From: Sphingomonas sp.
GTDB taxonomy: Bacteria; Pseudomonadota; Alphaproteobacteria; Sphingomonadales; Sphingomonadaceae
DNA: 34,521 nt
Assembly (NCBI RefSeq): GCF_029239295.1
Contig: NZ_JAQZBC010000023.1
Span: 1-34,521, forward strand
Direction: 5' to 3'
Within the stretch, counting starts at the first letter, position 1. Every line of letters begins with the position of its first letter. The notes below the pieces were generated by a model. That model ran no database searches. It was not told the DNA's origin and saw only the letters and a list, made by a program, of their open reading frames with translations. The position numbers and the translations under genes are program-made. This document shows, in pieces, positions 7,317-14,253 of this stretch.

Positions 7317-7678
7317 ATGAGCCAGTTCGGTCGCAACGAGATCCTCGACTATGCCCGGCGCCGTTTCGGTACCGAGCCGATTATCCGTTCGAGAAATACC
7401 CGCGCTATGTCGCGCTGCGCGTGGCGGGCACGGGCAAGTGGTTCGCGCTGGTGATGGATGTGCCGCGTAACCGACTGGGGTTGGAAGGGGAGGGGCGGAT
7501 CAACATCCTCGACGTGAAATGCCCGCCCGTGACCATCGCGACGCTCCGCACCCGCGACGGCTTCCTGCCCGCCTATCATATGGACAAGAACCATTGGATC
7601 ACCGTCCGCCTCGACGGATCGGTGCCCGAGGGCGAGATCACCTGGTTGCTCGATACCAGCCACCAGCGCGTCGAATAG
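7317..7678 (+). pseudogene. YjbR/MmcQ-family (DUF419) gene with a 1-nt frameshift
   Basis: ATG 7317 (after GGGAGA) begins MSQFGRNEILDYARRRFGTE. The frame is lost near 7377-7381 (GAGCCGATTATCC). The rest of the protein, DYPFEKYPRYVALRVAGTGK through to DTSHQRVE, continues in another frame to the stop at 7678. One missing G (CCG-GAT) would restore a 120-aa protein. FEKYP, FALVMDVPRNRLGL, DVKCPP and NHWITVRLDG match the MmcQ/YjbR family of small DNA-binding-like proteins of unclear function. It is either a young pseudogene or a sequencing/assembly deletion. Confidence 0.65.
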
Positions 7679-7829
7679 CGCCGCGCTCCTCCAAGGCGCG
7701 AGGGAAGGGAGCATCCACCCGAACCGCTGCTGCGCGCCGCCTAGCGCTTGGGATCAGGCCCGGAAGAGACCGCGCACATCCCCTGCGCAGGCTCCGCCGC
7801 CTCCGTCCGATGGCCCGGCCAACGCCCAG

Positions 7830-8075
7830 CTACAGATGCCGGCCGGCGTCCATCCGCTGGTGCAGGATGCGGATCACCGCGATGCCGTAATCGGTCGGTC
7901 GGAAATAGATCATATGCTGCCCGACGCCCTGCGGCGATTGGGCCAACTCGGCACAGACGGCCGCGATCAGATCGGTATAATCCAACGCCTGAGCGAGACC
8001 CCAGGTCGCGACGCTATAATCGAACACCTCTCCCAGATCGCGCTGTGCCGCGGGGGAGAAGCGATATTCAGCCAT
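7830..8075 (-). CDS. parE: ParE-like toxin, internally shortened
   Basis: 81 aa with the ParE/RelE plasmid-stabilisation pattern: FSPAAQRDLGEVFDYSVATW at the N-terminus and a C-terminal HMIYFRPTDYGIAVIRILHQ, then RMDAGRHL. Family members are usually about 95-100 aa and carry a segment like LRxGYRR between the helical hairpin and the H-[MV]-[IV]-[FY]-[YF] strand. Here AQSPQ joins GVGQHMIYF directly, so about 13-15 residues including the Arg/Tyr-rich strand are missing. The start overlaps the end of the upstream antitoxin gene by 8 nt, the usual co-translation layout. ParE toxins poison DNA gyrase; this one may be inactive. Confidence 0.75.
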   Translation of the reverse strand: MAEYRFSPAAQRDLGEVFDYSVATWGLAQALDYTDLIAAVCAELAQSPQGVGQHMIYFRPTDYGIAVIRILHQRMDAGRHL

Positions 8076-8313
8076 GCTGCGCGGCTTTGCGGCGCTTGAA
8101 CGCGGCGATGTCGAACCGCTCGGGTACCCCGCTGTCTTCGCCTTCGATCAGCGCCTGACGCAGCCGTGCCAAATCGGCGCTGCGCTCCTGCTCGCGGCGG
8201 ATCAGGTCGCGGATCGCCTCGCTGTCATTGGTATAATGGCCGGCGTTGATCTGGGCGGCGATCCAGTCATTCTGCTGTTCGGTCAGCGTGATGGTCTTGC
8301 GGACGGTCGCCAT
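8068..8313 (-). CDS. parD: ParD-like antitoxin
   Basis: 81 aa from ATG 8313. The N-terminus MATVRKTITLTEQQNDWIAA and the following GHYTNDSEAIRDLIRREQER segment form the ribbon-helix-helix fold of ParD/CC2985-type antitoxins. The acidic C-terminal tail (EGEDSGVPERFDIAAFKRRK) is the toxin-binding part. It overlaps the downstream toxin gene by 8 nt. The operon diverges from parA across about 125 bp. ParD usually represses its own promoter as a dimer; array D lies on the parA side of this divergent region. Confidence 0.8.
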   Translation of the reverse strand: MATVRKTITLTEQQNDWIAAQINAGHYTNDSEAIRDLIRREQERSADLARLRQALIEGEDSGVPERFDIAAFKRRKAAQHG

Positions 8314-8402
8314 GGCGGGCCTCAATCATCATATTATCGGTGCAATTTAGCGCATCGCCTCCCTATCGCCAAGCAAGGTGTGGGAACCACGCGAAAACAT
8401 CT

Positions 8403-8450
8403 CGACAAGCCACCATGTCGACATGTATCAACGTCGCCATGCCGACAGTT
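8403..8450 (+). repeat. phased octamer array D at the parA start
   Basis: CGACA occurs at 8403, 8419 and 8443, 16 and 24 bp apart and therefore in 8-bp phase. The intervening octamers are degenerate (CACCATGT, ATCAACGT, CGCCATGC). The octamer CGACATGT is shared with array A, and an inverted CGACATGG overlaps it at 8413-8420. The array spans the leader and first codons of parA, a natural place for autoregulation by a partition protein. Confidence 0.55.
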
Positions 8451-9089
8451 GCGATCATCAGTCAGAAGGGCGGGGCGGGGAAGACCACGCTGGCGCTCCA
8501 CCTTGCCGCCGTCGCGCAGGAGGCGGGACGCGTCGCGCTCATCATCGATACCGATCCGCAGGCGACCGCCAGCCAATGGGCGGCCTGGCGCCAGGATCAG
8601 CCGCCCGAAGTGATCGACAGCCCCCCGCCGCGGCTCGCCGCCAAGGTCGCCGCAGCGCAAGGGCAGGGGGCCGAGCTCATCGTGATCGATACGCCGCCCC
8701 ATGCCGACAGCGCCGCGCGCGCCGCGGTGGAGGTCGCCGATCTAGTCCTGATCCCGTGCCGGCCGAGCGCCTTCGATCTCGCCGCGATCCAGACCACGGC
8801 AAAGCTCGTGCAGCTGCTGCGCAAGCCGGCTTTCGTCGTCTTCACCGCGGGGCCGCCCAACGCGCCGCGCGTCTATGCCGAGGCGGGCGAGCTGGTCGAC
8901 AGCTACGGCACCCCGCCAGCCCCCGTGATCCTCCCCGACCGCGCCGCCTATCGCCACGCCAGCGCGGAGGGGCGCACCGTCACCGAGGCGGAACCCGCCG
9001 GCCGCGCCGCGGCGGAGATCCGTGAGTTATACAAATGGACATGTCGACAGCTAGACATGCCGGCACCGCGTTTTCGAAAGGCCGTCTGA
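8439..9089 (+). CDS. parA: ParA-type partition ATPase
   Basis: 216 aa from ATG 8439; an in-frame ATG at 8415 would add 8 residues. The deviant Walker A motif QKGGAGKTT is at residues 9-17, with the signature Lys at 10. IDTDPQATASQWAAW forms Walker A', and LIVIDTPPH is Walker B. The protein lacks an N-terminal HTH domain, so it belongs to the short ParA group (ParF/delta-like) that works with a ribbon-helix-helix partner. Such ATPases bind nucleoid DNA and move plasmid copies apart. The stop overlaps the start of the RHH gene by 1 nt (TGATG). Octamer arrays lie at both its 5' and 3' ends. Confidence 0.9.
   Translation: MPTVAIISQKGGAGKTTLALHLAAVAQEAGRVALIIDTDPQATASQWAAWRQDQPPEVIDSPPPRLAAKVAAAQGQGAELIVIDTPPHADSAARAAVEVADLVLIPCRPSAFDLAAIQTTAKLVQLLRKPAFVVFTAGPPNAPRVYAEAGELVDSYGTPPAPVILPDRAAYRHASAEGRTVTEAEPAGRAAAEIRELYKWTCRQLDMPAPRFRKAV
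9037..9068 (+). repeat. phased octamer array E at the parA/RHH junction
   Basis: GGACATGT, CGACAGCT, AGACATGC and CGGCACCG start at 9037, 9045, 9053 and 9061, four units in 8-bp register. They lie inside the last codons of parA, just before the RHH gene start at 9089. CGACAGCT is identical to the last unit of array B. Confidence 0.5.
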
Positions 9090-9397
9090 TGAGCCGCAAG
9101 CCTAGCTTCGCCAATCTGCGCACCGCCGCCCCGGCGCCCAAGACGCCCGCGGCTGATCTTCTCCACACCCAGGCCGCGCCTGTGTCGGACGAGGCTAAAG
9201 ACAGGCCAAAAGCGGCCGCCACGACACGCCCGGAAAGCCGGGTCGGCCGCAAGCAGATCGCCGGTTTCTTCACCCCCGACATGAGCTTCGCGATGCACAT
9301 GCTGGCCAGGCGCCAGGGGAGGAGCCTCCAGTCGCTGATGGCGGAAGCCTTCAACGACGTCCTGCGCAAACACGGCGAAAGCCCGATAGGGGAGTGA
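9089..9397 (+). CDS. ribbon-helix-helix partition partner (ParG-like)
   Basis: 102 aa. The first 50 residues are Ala/Pro/Lys-rich and probably disordered. Residues about 55-96 (KQIAGFFTPDMSFAMHMLAR, then GRSLQSLMAEAFNDVLRKHG) form one ribbon-helix-helix domain: a beta strand for DNA contact and two helices. This matches RHH proteins encoded directly after short parA genes. In ParG and omega the RHH dimer binds tandem short repeats and the flexible tail stimulates the ATPase. The start overlaps the parA stop (TGATG), so the two are co-translated. It is the best candidate to bind the octamer arrays in this window (inference). Confidence 0.8.
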   Translation: MSRKPSFANLRTAAPAPKTPAADLLHTQAAPVSDEAKDRPKAAATTRPESRVGRKQIAGFFTPDMSFAMHMLARRQGRSLQSLMAEAFNDVLRKHGESPIGE

Positions 9398-9398
9398 G

Positions 9399-9425
9399 GT
9401 GAGGGGAGCTATTCGGCCCCGTCAC
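9399..9425. terminator. hairpin between convergent RHH and cytochrome genes
   Basis: GTGAGGGG pairs with CCCCGTCAC (one bulged C) around a 10-nt loop, in the 32-bp gap between two converging genes. There is no T-run on the plus strand; it may serve as a weak bidirectional terminator. Confidence 0.3.
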
Positions 9426-9429
9426 ACCC

Positions 9430-9867
9430 TTACTTATCCTGCGCCTGCAGATAGGCGATGACGTCGGCGCGCATAAGTGGATCGCGCATGCCAGGATAGG
9501 CCATGCTGGTACGCGGCGCGAATTTGGCGGGCGATGCGAGCCAGGCATCCATCCGCTCTGGCGTCCAGGTGCCCCCCGCGGATTTCAGCGCATAGCTGTA
9601 GCCGAACCCCCGATTGGCCGCGATCGGCTGCCCCATGATGGCATGAAGGTTCGGCCCCGCACGGCTTGCGCCGTCCTTTCCGATCGTGTGGCACGCGGCA
9701 CAGGCACCAAACGCCCGGGCGCCGGCTTGCGGATCCGCATGCGCCATCAGCGTCTCGAACGAAGGCTGCGGCCCCAGCGCCTTGCGCCGCGCTTCACGCT
9801 CGCCATCGGAACAGCCGGCCACGATCAGGCACAGCAGCAACCAGCGGAACGACGGTAATGCTGCCAT
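9430..9867 (-). CDS. class I c-type cytochrome lipoprotein
   Basis: 145 aa from ATG 9867. The N-terminal hydrophobic segment ends in a lipobox (VAGC, Cys19), so the protein should be membrane-anchored by lipid. The haem-binding motif CAACH is at residues 56-60. GPNLHAIMGQPIAANRGFGY and a later TSMAYPGM (Met axial ligand) are standard for soluble mitochondrial-like cytochromes c. The C-terminal helix DPLMRADVIAYLQAQD is typical. It would carry electrons in the periplasm. No oxidase or dehydrogenase partner is nearby, so its redox partner is unknown. Confidence 0.9.
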   Translation of the reverse strand: MAALPSFRWLLLCLIVAGCSDGEREARRKALGPQPSFETLMAHADPQAGARAFGACAACHTIGKDGASRAGPNLHAIMGQPIAANRGFGYSYALKSAGGTWTPERMDAWLASPAKFAPRTSMAYPGMRDPLMRADVIAYLQAQDK

Positions 9868-9919
9868 GCGTGTCTCCTGATCGACCTTCGTGCCGTGTCT
9901 CCGTCCTGTTATACGCGCT

Positions 9920-9970
9920 ACATCAAGTTGATTGCGGCCTGTATCCGGCTGCTAACCAACCTGTTGATGT
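9920..9970. other. inverted repeat in the rmlA/cytochrome gap
   Basis: ACATCAA (9920-9926) pairs with TTGATGT (9964-9970), with GTTG/CAAC flanking inside. The 15-mer GTTGATTGCGGCCTG at 9927-9941 reappears on the opposite strand at 13468-13482, just upstream of rmlC. The region is downstream of rmlA on the minus strand and upstream of the cytochrome gene, so it may hold a terminator or the cytochrome promoter. Confidence 0.3.
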
Positions 9971-10002
9971 AACGTATGTATAATCGGTAAGTTGCGGAGA
10001 GC

Positions 10003-10872
10003 TCAGTAACCGTCCACCGCACTCAGGATTGCCTTGCCGTAATTGGTCTTCTTGAAGCGTTCGCCGGCTGCGCGGGCCTCAGCTTCGCTGATCCAGCCTT
10101 GGAGGTAGGCGATTTCCTCAAGGCAGGCGATTTGGATGCCTTGGCGGTGCTGGAGGGTGCGGACGAACTCGCTCGCCTCGAGCAGGCTGTCGTGGGTGCC
10201 GGTGTCGAGCCAAGCGTACCCGCGGCCCATCTGTTCGACATAGAGGTCGCCGGCCTCCATGTAGAGGCGGTTGAGATCGGTGATCTCAAGCTCACCGCGC
10301 GGCGAAGGCTTCAGGTTGCGGGCGTATTCTACGACGCGGTTGTCGTAGAAATAGAGGCCCGTCACGGCATGGTGCGACTTGGGGTTGGCGGGCTTTTCCT
10401 CGAGGCTCAAGGCACGGCCGTCCTCGGCGAGTTCGACCACGCCGTAGCGCTCGGGATCCTCGACGCGGTAGCTGAACACCGTCGCGCCATGGGTGCGCGC
10501 GACCGCGCTCGCCAAGAGGTCGGTCAGGTGCGCGCCGAAGAAGATGTTGTCGCCCAGCACCAGCGCCACGTTGTCGTCGCCGATGAAGTCCGCGCCGATG
10601 GTGAAGGCCTGTGCCAAGCCGTCCGGGCTGGGCTGTTCGGCATAGGACATCTGGAGGCCGAAGGCCGAGCCATCGGCGAACAAGCGCTTGTAATTGTCCA
10701 GATATTCCGGGCTGGAGATGATCAGCACGTCGCGGATGCCGGCCAGCATCAGCACCGACAGCGGGTAATAGATCATCGGCTTGTCATAGACCGGCAGCAG
10801 CTGCTTATTCACCGCCAGCGTCGCCGGGTGAAGCCGCGTGCCGGATCCGCCGGCCAGAATGATGCCCTTCAT
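10003..10872 (-). CDS. rmlA: glucose-1-phosphate thymidylyltransferase RmlA
   Basis: 289 aa, the family length. It joins dTTP and glucose-1-phosphate to make dTDP-glucose, the first step to dTDP-L-rhamnose in the cytosol. The nucleotide-binding signature [20 protein letters not shown] is at residues 8-27, followed by [26 protein letters not shown] holds the metal-binding Asp, and EEKPANPKS and [13 protein letters not shown] are standard RmlA blocks. The ATG at 10872 overlaps the rmlD stop by 4 nt. It is the last gene of an rmlC-rmlB-rmlD-rmlA operon. Confidence 0.97.
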   Translation of the reverse strand: MKGIILAGGSGTRLHPATLAVNKQLLPVYDKPMIYYPLSVLMLAGIRDVLIISSPEYLDNYKRLFADGSAFGLQMSYAEQPSPDGLAQAFTIGADFIGDDNVALVLGDNIFFGAHLTDLLASAVARTHGATVFSYRVEDPERYGVVELAEDGRALSLEEKPANPKSHHAVTGLYFYDNRVVEYARNLKPSPRGELEITDLNRLYMEAGDLYVEQMGRGYAWLDTGTHDSLLEASEFVRTLQHRQGIQIACLEEIAYLQGWISEAEARAAGERFKKTNYGKAILSAVDGY

Positions 10873-11762
10873 GCCTTTGTGGCTCCGATCAGTTCGTCGA
10901 GGATGTCGCTGAGTGCGTCCTGCCAGGGGCGCGGGGCGATGCCGTAGGCCCCGCCGATCGCCGCCTGGCTGAGCAGCGAATTGGCCGGGCGCCGGGCAGG
11001 TGTCGGATATTGATCGGTCGTGATCGGGGTGACATTGGCCGTCGCCCCGCCACGGTCGGCCGCCTGGCGGAAGATTTCGGCCGCGAAGCCCGCCCAACTC
11101 GTGTCGCCGGCATTGCTGAAGTGAAACGTGCCGGTGGGGGCGGCTGGATCCTCGATCAGCCGCAGCGTGATCGCCATCAACGCACCCGCCAGATCCGCCG
11201 CGCTGGTGGGCGAGCCGCGCTGATCGTCCACCACCGTCAGCGTGTCGCGCTCCGCACCGACGCGCAGCATCGTCTTCACGAAATTGCTGCCGTGGGCGGA
11301 GACAACCCAGGCCGTCCGCACGATGACATGCCGCGCGCCGCTGGTGCGCACCGCCAGCTCGCCGCCCAGTTTCGACGCCCCATAGACGCCGAGCGGCGCG
11401 ACGGGATCGTCCACTTCCCACGCGCCCTGCTTGTCGCCGGCAAAGACGTAATCAGTCGACACCTGCACCAGCGGGATGTTCGCCTTGGCACAGGCCTCTC
11501 CGAACGCGGCGGGGGCCATGGCGTTGACCGCCCAGGCGGCGACGATATCGCTCTCCGCCTTGTCGACCGCAGTATAGGCCGCGCCGTTGATCACCGCGGC
11601 CCACTCGCGTTCTGCCACCTTGGCGGCAATCGCAGCGGTATCGGTGAGGTCGAGATCGGCGACGTCGATCGCGACGATTTCATAGCCTTCCGGCCAGGCG
11701 CAACGCTGAAGCTCGGTGCCGAGCTGGCCGTTCCCGCCCGTGACGAGGATCGCGCGGCTCAT
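10869..11762 (-). CDS. rmlD: dTDP-4-dehydrorhamnose reductase RmlD
   Basis: 297 aa. It reduces dTDP-4-keto-L-rhamnose to dTDP-L-rhamnose. The nucleotide-binding motif GGNGQLG is at residues 8-14, and DLTDTAAI and [12 protein letters not shown] are family blocks. [11 protein letters not shown] and [10 protein letters not shown] give the Ser/Tyr/Lys catalytic set (YxxxK). [15 protein letters not shown] is also typical. It overlaps rmlA by 4 nt, but is separated from rmlB by a 40-bp gap filled by octamer array F, the only sizeable gap within rmlB-rmlD-rmlA. Confidence 0.96.
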   Translation of the reverse strand: MSRAILVTGGNGQLGTELQRCAWPEGYEIVAIDVADLDLTDTAAIAAKVAEREWAAVINGAAYTAVDKAESDIVAAWAVNAMAPAAFGEACAKANIPLVQVSTDYVFAGDKQGAWEVDDPVAPLGVYGASKLGGELAVRTSGARHVIVRTAWVVSAHGSNFVKTMLRVGAERDTLTVVDDQRGSPTSAADLAGALMAITLRLIEDPAAPTGTFHFSNAGDTSWAGFAAEIFRQAADRGGATANVTPITTDQYPTPARRPANSLLSQAAIGGAYGIAPRPWQDALSDILDELIGATKA

Positions 11763-11764
11763 GC

Positions 11765-11802
11765 GCCTGTTGTCCTGTCGACAGTCCTACAGTCAGACAT
11801 GA
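11765..11802 (+). repeat. phased octamer array F in the rmlB-rmlD gap
   Basis: CGACAGTC, CTACAGTC and AGACATGA start at 11779, 11787 and 11795. On the opposite strand CGACAGGA and CAACAGGC cover 11765-11780, sharing the central CG. This two-inverted-plus-direct layout is the same as array B. The array occupies the whole gap between the rmlB stop and the rmlD start, where a bound protein could block or initiate transcription of rmlD-rmlA. Confidence 0.6.
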
Positions 11803-12855
11803 TCACGCCGCCACCCCGCGCCGCTGTGCCGCGCCGCGCTCGACGATCGGGCGCCACCAGGCCTCGTTGTCGAGATACCAGCGCACCGTCTTCTCGATGC
11901 CGGTCTCGAAGGTTTCCTGCGGCCGCCAGCCGAGCTCCTGCTCGATCCGGGCGGCGTCGATCGCATAGCGCTTGTCATGCCCCGGACGGTCGGCGACCGA
12001 GGTGATCTGCTCCGCATAGGGCTTGCCGTCAGTGCGCGGGCGCAGCTGATCGAGGATGCCGCAGATCGTGTGGACGACCTCGATGTTCTGCTTCTCGTTG
12101 AACCCGCCGACATTATACGTCCGGCCGATCTCGCCGCGTTCGAACACCGCGTGCAGTGCGCGGACGTGATCCTCGACGAACAGCCAGTCGCGCACCTGAT
12201 CGCCCTTGCCGTAGACCGGCAGCGGCTCGCCATCCAAGGCCTTGGCGATCATCAGCGGCACCAGCTTCTCGGGGAAATGATAGGGCCCGTAATTGTTCGA
12301 GCAATTGGTGATCAGCACCGGCAGGCCGAAGGTGTGGCCCCAGGCGCTGACGAGGTGATCGCTGCCCGCCTTAGACGCCGAATAGGGCGAGCGCGGGTCG
12401 TAGGGCGTGTCCTCGGTGAACAGCCCCGTTTCGCCGAGCGAGCCGTACACTTCGTCGGTTGAGATATGGTGGAAGCGGAACCGCGCCTTGGCGTCGCGCT
12501 CGAGGCCCTGCCAATAGGAGCGCGCCTCGGCCAGCATCGTATAGGTACCGACGACATTAGTCTGGATGAACGCGCCTGGCCCGTCGATCGAGCGGTCGAC
12601 ATGGCTTTCCGCCGCGAGGTGCGTGATTACGTCCGGCTTGAACTCGGCGATCGCGGCGCAGACGGCGTCTGCGTCACAGATATCGCCTTGGACGAAGCGA
12701 TAACGGTTGCTGTTCGCCACCCGCTCTACGGTCGACAGCGTGCCGGCATAGGTCAGCTTGTCGAAGTTGAGGACCTCGTAGTCGGTGTTCTCGATCAGGT
12801 GGCGGACGAGGGCCGAGCCGATGAAACCGGCCCCGCCGGTGACGAAGATACGCAT
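11803..12855 (-). CDS. rmlB: dTDP-glucose 4,6-dehydratase RmlB
   Basis: 350 aa. It converts dTDP-glucose to dTDP-4-keto-6-deoxyglucose using bound NAD. The Rossmann motif [16 protein letters not shown] is at the N-terminus. [12 protein letters not shown] carries the catalytic Thr-Asp-Glu, and [12 protein letters not shown] the Tyr/Lys. [20 protein letters not shown] and [14 protein letters not shown] are diagnostic. ATG 12855 follows rmlC by 14 bp. A soluble cytosolic dimer is expected from the family. Confidence 0.97.
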   Translation of the reverse strand: MRIFVTGGAGFIGSALVRHLIENTDYEVLNFDKLTYAGTLSTVERVANSNRYRFVQGDICDADAVCAAIAEFKPDVITHLAAESHVDRSIDGPGAFIQTNVVGTYTMLAEARSYWQGLERDAKARFRFHHISTDEVYGSLGETGLFTEDTPYDPRSPYSASKAGSDHLVSAWGHTFGLPVLITNCSNNYGPYHFPEKLVPLMIAKALDGEPLPVYGKGDQVRDWLFVEDHVRALHAVFERGEIGRTYNVGGFNEKQNIEVVHTICGILDQLRPRTDGKPYAEQITSVADRPGHDKRYAIDAARIEQELGWRPQETFETGIEKTVRWYLDNEAWWRPIVERGAAQRRGVAA

Positions 12856-12869
12856 GTCTGGATGATCCT

Positions 12870-13442
12870 TCAGGCGAGCGGGGCCAGCGGGTTGCCGTCA
12901 TACTCAAACGGGCTGTCGAATTCGGCAAGCGTCGGCAGGACGGCGTCCTTGGCGCTCAGCTCCGGCGCGGTGCCCACCGGTATTGGCCAGTCGATGCCGA
13001 CGCTGTCCCAGCGGATCCCGCCATCATTCTGCGGCGCATAGGTATCTGAGACCTTATAGGTCACTTCGCAATCGGGCTGGAGCGTCAGGAAGGCATGCGC
13101 GAAGCCGATGGGCACCAACAGCTGGTGCCCGTTTTCTGCGGAAAGCTCCGCTCCGATCCACTGGCCGTAGGTCGGCGAGCCTTTGCGGAGATCGACCGCG
13201 ACGTCGAAGATCCGCCCACGGATGCACCGCACGAGCTTGTCCTGTCCGCGTGGTGGTGTCTGGAAATGCAGCCCCCGCAAGGTGAAGGTGGGAACGGACA
13301 GCGAGTGATTGTCCTGCACGAACCGGCACGTGATGCCGAGCGCGGCGAACGTGGGTTCCGAGTAGACCTCCGTGAACCAGCCACGGGCATCACCGAAGCG
13401 CTTTGGGCGGATGAGTTGGACGGGGCTGGATGACGTCGACAT
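12870..13442 (-). CDS. rmlC: dTDP-4-dehydrorhamnose 3,5-epimerase RmlC
   Basis: 190 aa. It epimerises dTDP-4-keto-6-deoxyglucose at C3 and C5. Family blocks are visible in order: [34 protein letters not shown] (catalytic His), [20 protein letters not shown] (with the partner Asp), [11 protein letters not shown] and the C-terminal NDGGIRWD. First gene of the rml operon: a gap of about 245 bp precedes it and should hold the promoter, although I cannot point to a convincing -35/-10 pair. The Tyr of TYKVSD is also in place. Confidence 0.96.
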   Translation of the reverse strand: MSTSSSPVQLIRPKRFGDARGWFTEVYSEPTFAALGITCRFVQDNHSLSVPTFTLRGLHFQTPPRGQDKLVRCIRGRIFDVAVDLRKGSPTYGQWIGAELSAENGHQLLVPIGFAHAFLTLQPDCEVTYKVSDTYAPQNDGGIRWDSVGIDWPIPVGTAPELSAKDAVLPTLAEFDSPFEYDGNPLAPLA

Positions 13443-13467
13443 GAGGCCGCCCTACCTGTGTGCTTAC

Positions 13468-13482
13468 CAGGCCGCAATCAAC
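13468..13482 (-). repeat. 15-mer repeated in inverse orientation at 9927-9941
   Basis: GTTGATTGCGGCCTG on the minus strand lies 26 bp upstream of the rmlC start. Its exact copy on the plus strand is just beyond the 3' end of rmlA, so the pair brackets the rml operon. A chance 15-bp match in 34 kb is not negligible. Confidence 0.35.
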
Positions 13483-13688
13483 AGTGGATACCAGATGCTG
13501 CCCTCGCGGTTGAAGACGCATCTTTAGCGCGGAAATACGTCAGTCGGACGAGTAAAGAGTACCATCAGAAGACGATCGAAGAAGGGAGACGGTGCGCCCT
13601 GTAGGGGCCAGAAGTCGGCTTGCGCCATGCGGTGCCATAATAAGGAGCCGCCTTATGACCTTTAGTAGTTTTGCCGAATACCGCGCAT

Positions 13689-14252
13689 TTATCCATTCGG
13701 CGGTTGGTAACGCTCGGCGATGTTGCGCTGCTGACGAACGCTGGCCGGCACACCCATCACCGTGCAGGCTGGCGGAACATTCTCCACAACAAGAGAATTA
13801 GCAGCGACTGTCGCACATTCCCCGATCGTCACGGGGCCTAGAATAACCGCGCCTGCACCAATCGTAACTCCGGACCCAATGATCGGCCGGGTCGACAGAT
13901 CATAATCTGCCTCGAAACTGCGCGCGCCGAGGGTTACGTTCTGGAAGATCGTGACATCGTCGCCAATTGACGCGCTGCCCAGCACGATGCCTCCGGGATG
14001 GGGAAGGACAAAGCCTTTACCAATGACAGCCCGGGCCGGAACCTCGATCCGAAACAGGATGAGGTTGATCAGCGACACCACATTGGCAAGTCGGCGCCAA
14101 TTTGCCGACTGCAGCTTGGCGGACAGGCGGATTAGCACGACAGGCAGGACGCGTGGGTTCAGCAGCAGGCCAAGGCTGACCTTGCCTGTAGGACGACCCG
14201 AAAGTACTGCGAACCGACGGCAATCAGCCCGGATGATCTGCCTTACCTTCAC
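13689..14252 (-). CDS. serine-acetyltransferase-like hexapeptide acyltransferase
   Basis: 187 aa from GTG 14252. The C-terminal half has the left-handed beta-helix signature of SAT/WcaB-type enzymes: LPHPGGIVLGSASIGDDVTI, with the His of HPGGIV as probable catalytic base, then QNVTLGARS, IGSGVTIGAGAVILGPVTIG, and a GVPASVR ending. It is shorter than CysE and sits in an EPS operon, so it most likely acetylates a polysaccharide unit or a nucleotide sugar rather than serine. The upstream epimerase gene stops 1 bp before its start. No membrane segment is evident. Confidence 0.75.
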   Translation of the reverse strand: MKVRQIIRADCRRFAVLSGRPTGKVSLGLLLNPRVLPVVLIRLSAKLQSANWRRLANVVSLINLILFRIEVPARAVIGKGFVLPHPGGIVLGSASIGDDVTIFQNVTLGARSFEADYDLSTRPIIGSGVTIGAGAVILGPVTIGECATVAANSLVVENVPPACTVMGVPASVRQQRNIAERYQPPNG

Positions 14253-14253
14253 G

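Noticed and set aside
7679..7829. Possible small minus-strand coding remnant ending in the TAG at 7741-7743
   Set aside because: Only about 20 codons look protein-like (ending GPDPKR), with no start, ribosome site or family; not enough to call.
10873..11421. N-terminal extension of rmlA upstream of the ATG at 10872
   Set aside because: The extension is an out-of-frame copy of rmlD coding sequence; RmlA proteins begin at the [11 protein letters not shown] motif.
13636..13656. Hairpin ATAAGG-AGCCG-CCTTAT as terminator of the acyltransferase gene
   Set aside because: Stem is only 6 bp and no T-run follows on the minus strand; too weak to list as a feature.
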